A stretch of 64,000 nucleotides of DNA from DAIOEK01 sp963708715 (GTDB lineage: Bacteria > Chloroflexota > Anaerolineae > Anaerolineales > Anaerolineaceae). Position 1 is the stretch's first letter. Each line of letters opens with the position of its first letter. The stretch lies in contig CAVPSU010000001.1 in assembly GCA_963708715.1 (NCBI GenBank), forward strand, positions 1,984,001-2,048,000. The letters run 5' to 3'. The translations under genes were made by a program, and so were the position numbers. Shown one piece after another: positions 59,413 through 64,000 of the stretch. Below the pieces are notes generated by a model that ran no database searches, was not told where the DNA came from, and was given only the letters and a program-made list of their open reading frames with translations.

Positions 59413-60120
59413 ATGGTTGCCGAAAATTCATTCGCTGGATTCCCTTCTGGAAAAGTGTCCTTCACTCCCATTCCTGATCCGTTCTTTACCGATCTACTAC
59501 TCCGGATCGATGATTTGGGTGAGATAAAAGTAGTCTTATATCTGCTTTGGGCGCTAAACCAGAGGGAAGGAGATATTCGCTACATAACAAAAACCGAAAT
59601 GCTGGAAGATAAAGTGTGGCTTGCCAGTTTTTCAATAAAGGATGATGAAGCAAAGCATTTGCTGGAGGATGGTATTCAGAAAGCTGCGGAGTTGGGAGCC
59701 CTTTTAATTATCCATCCCAACCAGTCTCAGGAAATGTATTACTTGCTTAACACCCCTCGATCGAGGAGTTTGCTTGAAGCATTTCAGGAAGGTAAGTGGG
59801 AGCCCGGCAAAGAGAAATTCTTGCCCGTCGGATTGGATCTGGTAAAACCGAATGTTTTTAAATTATATGAACAAAACATTGGAGCGCTAACACCGATGAT
59901 GGCTGAGTATTTGAAAGCAGCGGAAAATGATTACCCGTTGGAATGGATTGAAGATGCATTCCGTATTGCCGTAGCTAACAATGTACGGAAGTGGAATTAC
60001 ATTCAAGCCATCCTTCGATCCTGGCAGGAAAGAGGACGAGATGACGAAAATCGACGCGACACTCAGGAAGGTTATCGCAAATACCTCGAAGGCGAATACG
60101 TCCGATTCATCGAACACTGA
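59413..60120 (+). CDS. DnaD-domain replication protein
   Basis: A 235-aa protein. N-terminal winged-helix-like part (IPDPFFTDLLLRIDDLGEIK, VVLYLLWALNQREGDIRYIT) as in DnaD, and a C-terminal DnaB/DnaD-type domain: LYEQNIGALTPMMAEYLKAA, PLEWIEDAFRIAVANNVRKW, then NYIQAILRSW (the YxxxIxxxW motif). In Bacillus such proteins remodel the origin and help load the helicase. Its last 80 bp are shared with the loader gene in another frame. Confidence 0.88.
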   Translation: MVAENSFAGFPSGKVSFTPIPDPFFTDLLLRIDDLGEIKVVLYLLWALNQREGDIRYITKTEMLEDKVWLASFSIKDDEAKHLLEDGIQKAAELGALLIIHPNQSQEMYYLLNTPRSRSLLEAFQEGKWEPGKEKFLPVGLDLVKPNVFKLYEQNIGALTPMMAEYLKAAENDYPLEWIEDAFRIAVANNVRKWNYIQAILRSWQERGRDDENRRDTQEGYRKYLEGEYVRFIEH

Positions 60121-61447
60121 GCCGGTTGCGCCTTTCACGATCGGCGATCCGAATTGCCCGATCTGCCATGGAATTGGCTTTTACCGGATGGATGTGCCAG
60201 TTAACCACCCGGAATTTGGCCGGATGCAGGTTTGTTCATGCCGGCAGCAGGAAGTGATTCAAAAAATTCATCATAAACTGTATCAATTCGCCAACCTGGA
60301 ATCGGTCAAAGAATTAAGGTTTGAAACCTTTGAGCCGCTTGGTCGCTCTGGGACATTGACTGAATCCCAGGCTTTTTCCCTTCAGACCGCGTTCAGTACT
60401 TGCCAACGCTATGCTGGCTCTTTGGAAGGCTGGCTCCTGATCATCGGTCCATTTGGTTGCGGAAAGACACATCTGGCAGCAGCCATCGCAAATGAAGCCG
60501 TGTCTCTTGGTGTATCGACCCTCTTTCTAACAGTTCCAGATCTATTGGATTGGATGCGATTTGCATACAGTGATCCGACCACCACTTTCGAAGCGCGATT
60601 TGAAGAGATCCGAAATGTTCGCCTCCTGGTTCTGGATGACTTCGGGACAGAAAATGCTACACCCTGGGCGCAGGAGAAATTGTTTCAGATTCTAAACCAT
60701 CGATATATGAATCGGTTGCCCGTAGTGATCACGACCAATCAATCCATGGAATCGATCGAAGACCGCATTCGGTCCCGACTGCAAGATCCTTCTCTAGTGC
60801 AGAGACTTCACATCGATGCACCGGATTACCGGCATCCCTCTTCGGCTGGTAGCCATCCGGACCTATCATCATTGAATTTGCACCAGAAACAGACTTTCGA
60901 AAGCTTTAATCTTCGAAATACTGAAGGACTCAAACCGGATGAACAAAAAAGTTTGGAAAAAGCATTAATAGCCGCAAAAAATTTCGCATTAGATCCGCAA
61001 GGTTGGTTGATCTTATTGGGAGATTTCAGTACGGGAAAAACGCACCTGGCTGCAGCCATCGGCAATTACAGGTCATCGATTGGAACCCCTCCTTTGCTTG
61101 TGAGTGTTCCTGATCTGCTCGATCATTTACGGGCGAGCTTTCACCCTGAGAGTAAAGAATCGTATGATCGGCGTTTTGAAGACATTCGAACCTGTTCGTT
61201 GCTAATCCTCGACGACCTCGGAGAACAATCAACAACTCCCTGGGCTAAGGAAAAACTGTACCAGCTTTTCAATTATCGCTATGATGCTGAACTTCCGACC
61301 GTGATCACAACCTCCTCGAAGCTGGACGATATTGATGCACGGTTGCGAATGAAATTGATTGATGGTCGAATTTGTAAGATATATCCCTTGGTAGTACCTT
61401 CCTATACAGGGCAGGCAGCTGGGAGCGCCCTTCGGCGCAAAAAATAA
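60041..61447 (+). CDS. Tandem DnaC/IstB-type AAA+ helicase loader (two ATPase modules)
   Basis: A 468-aa protein with two complete DnaC-type modules in one chain. The N-terminal Cys motif (CPIC at 39-42, CSC near 65) resembles the DnaI zinc site. Module 1: Walker A GPFGCGKTH (136-144), Walker B LLVLDDFG (about 195), sensor VVITTNQ, arginine RIRSRLQDP. Module 2: GDFSTGKTH (327-335), LLILDDLG (about 387), TVITTSSK, RLRMKL. Known loaders have one module. ATG 60041 overlaps the dnaD-type gene by 80 bp; the frame is open to 59981. Context strongly supports loading of the DnaB encoded upstream. Confidence 0.85.
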   Translation: MTKIDATLRKVIANTSKANTSDSSNTEPVAPFTIGDPNCPICHGIGFYRMDVPVNHPEFGRMQVCSCRQQEVIQKIHHKLYQFANLESVKELRFETFEPLGRSGTLTESQAFSLQTAFSTCQRYAGSLEGWLLIIGPFGCGKTHLAAAIANEAVSLGVSTLFLTVPDLLDWMRFAYSDPTTTFEARFEEIRNVRLLVLDDFGTENATPWAQEKLFQILNHRYMNRLPVVITTNQSMESIEDRIRSRLQDPSLVQRLHIDAPDYRHPSSAGSHPDLSSLNLHQKQTFESFNLRNTEGLKPDEQKSLEKALIAAKNFALDPQGWLILLGDFSTGKTHLAAAIGNYRSSIGTPPLLVSVPDLLDHLRASFHPESKESYDRRFEDIRTCSLLILDDLGEQSTTPWAKEKLYQLFNYRYDAELPTVITTSSKLDDIDARLRMKLIDGRICKIYPLVVPSYTGQAAGSALRRKK

Positions 61448-61452
61448 AAAAC

Positions 61453-61480
61453 AAAAAGCCCTTATTGATAGGGCTTTTTT
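61453..61480. terminator. Bidirectional terminator
   Basis: A 10-bp stem AAAAAGCCCT/AGGGCTTTTT with a 7-nt loop, between the loader gene and the convergent large membrane protein. Confidence 0.92.
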
Positions 61481-61507
61481 CTTTAATGAAATGTTCAGTC
61501 ATTTCCT

Positions 61508-63979
61508 CTATGGTTCAATACCATTGTAGATCTTGTCATCGAATGCCATGAAAACGACTTTTGCCGGGCTGACCGCAAAGGCAGTCGGTCTCCGCTTAAG
61601 TAATTGTAAGGGATCGCCAGCCTGCACAGAAAGTTGTTTTACGAGGGATAATTTTAAGCTGAAATGATAGATGGACACGCTATTGGTATCCAGCAGATAG
61701 ATGGATGGATCAGGCGGATCGGAATATTGCAGTTGTACGAAATTTGAATCCGGGATTATCACCGGTTTCTTTTCCACGCCTGGGCGTTCTATTGTGAATG
61801 GCGCTGGATCTTTACATTTGGTGGGTGTGCCGATCGTGCTAAAAACACAGGTTGACAAATGACCATCCTGATGAAGCATATATAGATCGTTCCGGTTGAT
61901 CGAAAAATCGATCACATCTGCCATGGGAGGGATGTCATTATCAAAGAGCAATTCCGGTGATTCAGTAAAGGTTCCACTCACACCGCCATACACCCATATG
62001 GCATTTGAAGGAGTATCCAAAACAAATAACCGTCCTGAATCAATTGCGATGGCTTCGATCTTCCCCCAACCGGTTTCGGGTGGGAGGAGGGTCATGGATG
62101 TGGCTGAAGATCCTGAACTGCAATACACAATATTGCCTTTCCCATCCAATGCAGCGATACTGGCTCCAAGGGAATTTCCCTTTGGCATCAACGCGAAATC
62201 AATTAAGGGATCAACAACGTAGGAACCATACGCACCCGGAGCACAGGTAAAACTTGAATCCAGGTCAAAACCTCGACCGGTCAATAATGCCCGCATTATT
62301 TTTCCATCGGTCTCATCCAACATGTACAGATCGGTGGAAGTTGCCTTCATTCGAGATATTTTCACACCACCTGGTAGCCCATCCTGGATCGCAAGGCTGA
62401 ACTCCAATCGTCCGACCCCTTCTACATCATCCAGAACATCCTGTGCCTGTTTTCGCAATGTGGTGGATTTAGAATTCTTTCCATATTTTTCCGCCTGATC
62501 CAATAATGTGAGGGCATTTTCCCAGGCTTTGCGAATTTCCCGTGGTTCTTTCAAGCCGTTTGCCTGGGCAGCGGCAGCTTCAGCCTGGGCGTAGTAGGTT
62601 GTAAACTGACTGGAACGACCCTTGTTAAAGTAGATGGAAGATCCGGTGGCGGCGACCAACAATGGAATGATGACCGCAATTAAGATCATCACACTGTTTG
62701 AGAGTTGCGGGAATTTAAATCCGCCTTCTGGTGTAATGTAATCGACTGCTCCACCCATCGCGTCACCCATCGCAGATGCTGTCTTTTGGATGGTTTTTCC
62801 GGTCATCGAAGCCGCTGAGGAAGCGCCTTTTTCGAATTTTACGAAGGAATTTTTAAGTGGTTCCGTGTTGATATGAACATTGGGCATCCGGATCTTACTT
62901 GGTGTCGATACTTCAAATTCATCACCAAGGTGATCTTTTTTCTTGAACCTTTGGAAAAAGCGGGTAAATGAAGCGGAAGTCTTTTGACCGGTAAGTTTAA
63001 TTTCCGACGCAATTCCCTTCAGACCATCCACAAATCCGGGTTCAGCATCCTCATCCAGTTCAGATGACGAGATTGGAACATGCTGTTGGATCTGCTTCAT
63101 TTGACCGGCGACCGGACTCACACCATCCATTACTGAAGGTTTTGGCTGTGTCGGATAAGTTGGTTGTATATTGGAGGGCACTGCCATCGTCGGAATGGAA
63201 CGACCTTCATGGGTAGTCTGGTTTGGCAGAGCGGGTGATGAAGTGGAGGAAGCCGGATTGGCAAAGAAAGCCGATTTGCTGGAAAGCGGTGCTTCAAGTA
63301 TTGACTTGCCTGACCCTTCGACAGCCTGTACCAGTAGCGCACGAATATTAGGTGAGACCTGATTAAGAAGTCTGCGTCGGAGGTAATCCAAGGCAATGGA
63401 GGGGCTGCCAGCCAGGTTAGAAGGAGTCCAGGTAGCCAGAGGCTCAGGGCTGAACAGGATATATTCATCGGGCTTAATCTCTGCCAGGAAGAAGCGGACA
63501 CTTAACGTTCGGCTTAACCCCAACCCCCTGCCAGAGGATTCTGGATCAAAGAAATGCTGGGTTTGTTCTTTGTTGAGCACAAAGCTATGCGTATAGCCAG
63601 AGTGAGCAATATATACTCGGTCTTCCCGGATCACAGCCAGATTTACCATACAACTCTGTTGCTGGCTTCCAGCGCTTTCTTTCAGGTTGTAGTCCAGTAA
63701 TGCATCGTTGATTGATTCCATGCATCGTTTCAAGCCGGCAGTTACGGTTCCTGACGTGCGGTAATACTCCTGACCTGCTTTATCGAGAATGGTTGTCAGG
63801 CGATCCGAACTGATAACCATTTCTCCCTGCGATGCAGCCAACAAAATGATCTGATCACCCAGTCTTGAACGCATGGCGTTTTTAGGCGAAACCATAAAGT
63901 GCAAACCAGGCAAGTACGCCTGTTCGATACTATCTTTAATATGAAGTGGAAAAAGGTGTATATCTAGCACAGCGGACAT
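61508..63979 (-). CDS. Membrane protein with PP2C-like N-terminus and propeller-like C-terminus
   Basis: An 823-aa protein. Residues 1-220 look like a PP2C-type phosphatase core (LGDQIILLAAS, VNLAVIREDRVYIAHSGYTH, DEYILFSPEPLA), but the metal-binding Asp of true PP2C enzymes are not evident. A Pro/Ser-rich linker and a Lys-rich region follow to about 425, one membrane helix spans about 429-450, and the outer part (about 490-823) has repeated strands suggestive of a beta-propeller (SGRLFVLDTPSNAIWVYGG, DLYMLHQDGHLSTCVF). It is convergent with the replication cluster. The function is unknown; a sensor of extracellular ligand with a cytoplasmic pseudo-phosphatase is a guess. Confidence 0.7.
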   Translation of the reverse strand: MSAVLDIHLFPLHIKDSIEQAYLPGLHFMVSPKNAMRSRLGDQIILLAASQGEMVISSDRLTTILDKAGQEYYRTSGTVTAGLKRCMESINDALLDYNLKESAGSQQQSCMVNLAVIREDRVYIAHSGYTHSFVLNKEQTQHFFDPESSGRGLGLSRTLSVRFFLAEIKPDEYILFSPEPLATWTPSNLAGSPSIALDYLRRRLLNQVSPNIRALLVQAVEGSGKSILEAPLSSKSAFFANPASSTSSPALPNQTTHEGRSIPTMAVPSNIQPTYPTQPKPSVMDGVSPVAGQMKQIQQHVPISSSELDEDAEPGFVDGLKGIASEIKLTGQKTSASFTRFFQRFKKKDHLGDEFEVSTPSKIRMPNVHINTEPLKNSFVKFEKGASSAASMTGKTIQKTASAMGDAMGGAVDYITPEGGFKFPQLSNSVMILIAVIIPLLVAATGSSIYFNKGRSSQFTTYYAQAEAAAAQANGLKEPREIRKAWENALTLLDQAEKYGKNSKSTTLRKQAQDVLDDVEGVGRLEFSLAIQDGLPGGVKISRMKATSTDLYMLDETDGKIMRALLTGRGFDLDSSFTCAPGAYGSYVVDPLIDFALMPKGNSLGASIAALDGKGNIVYCSSGSSATSMTLLPPETGWGKIEAIAIDSGRLFVLDTPSNAIWVYGGVSGTFTESPELLFDNDIPPMADVIDFSINRNDLYMLHQDGHLSTCVFSTIGTPTKCKDPAPFTIERPGVEKKPVIIPDSNFVQLQYSDPPDPSIYLLDTNSVSIYHFSLKLSLVKQLSVQAGDPLQLLKRRPTAFAVSPAKVVFMAFDDKIYNGIEP

Positions 63980-64000
63980 AATCCAATAAATAAGATGTGA

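Noticed and set aside
60041..61447. Two separate loader genes joined by error
   Set aside because: The reading frame is continuous, the linker between modules is natural-looking, and only one start and one terminator are present.
1..64000. tRNA, rRNA, CRISPR, prophage or restriction systems
   Set aside because: None could be supported by eye; the HNH protein at 18634 and the single insertion sequence are the only mobile or defence-like hints.

Overview
The window reads as a chromosomal segment of an Anaerolineae-like member of the Chloroflexota. This is inferred from gene content and style, since no rRNA is present. Pointers are Thr/Pro-rich tails on exported or membrane proteins (6875-7987, 9426-10853), a RodZ-like double-HTH protein, a Firmicutes-style DnaB/DnaD/DnaC-type primosome cluster, a very large secreted protein ending in a YIPMV-type tail, and several genes whose -10 box sits only 6-7 nt before the ATG (leaderless style). 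I found no tRNA, rRNA or CRISPR.

Layout. 1-3.0 kb: a TetR-controlled FtsX-type ABC permease operon cut by the window start, with an almost ideal autoregulatory palindrome. 3.2-5.4 kb: methylmalonyl-CoA mutase large subunit and epimerase. 5.4-11.5 kb: UMF1-type transporter, TPR-like membrane protein, rimO-rodZ pair, rplI. 11.7-14.7 kb: uvrA behind an SOS-like palindrome. 14.8-15.6 kb: a decayed beta-propeller gene. 15.8-19.1 kb: CPA2 antiporter with a PII-like partner, a DUF1786 protein and an HNH protein. 19.2-22.6 kb: S9 peptidase-murJ operon. 22.8-26.5 kb: lysS and a P1B metal ATPase with a CsoR-type operator. 26.6-33.1 kb: sugar ABC uptake genes without an ATPase, two carbohydrate deacetylases, csoR and a class-V aminotransferase.

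33.2-37.7 kb: MESH1-like hydrolase, DUF4332, cupin, CDF-like transporter, a DUF4287/AHSA1-like protein, a yjbQ remnant, then a complete 1,387-bp insertion sequence flanked by 17-bp direct repeats. 38.0-47.1 kb: pyrB, pckA, yjbQ, an Rrf2 regulator, a zinc metalloprotease, small membrane and zinc-ribbon proteins, a secreted nuclease, a YdcF/ElyC protein and a nicotinamidase-nicotinate phosphoribosyltransferase pair (NAD salvage). 47.3-50.5 kb: glycogen phosphorylase operon overlapping an antisense RNase HI-like gene. 50.8-55.8 kb: the 1,304-aa secreted protein and an EamA transporter preceded by a 14-codon leader ORF.

55.8-64 kb: PAS protein, a degenerate OmpR-type regulator, a DUF151 nuclease and the dnaB-dnaD-tandem AAA+ loader cluster, followed convergently by a large membrane protein with a PP2C-like N-terminus and a propeller-like C-terminus. 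The most distinctive item is the tandem-duplicated DnaC/IstB-type ATPase translationally overlapping the DnaD gene. The rest is mostly ordinary housekeeping, with several readable regulatory sites.
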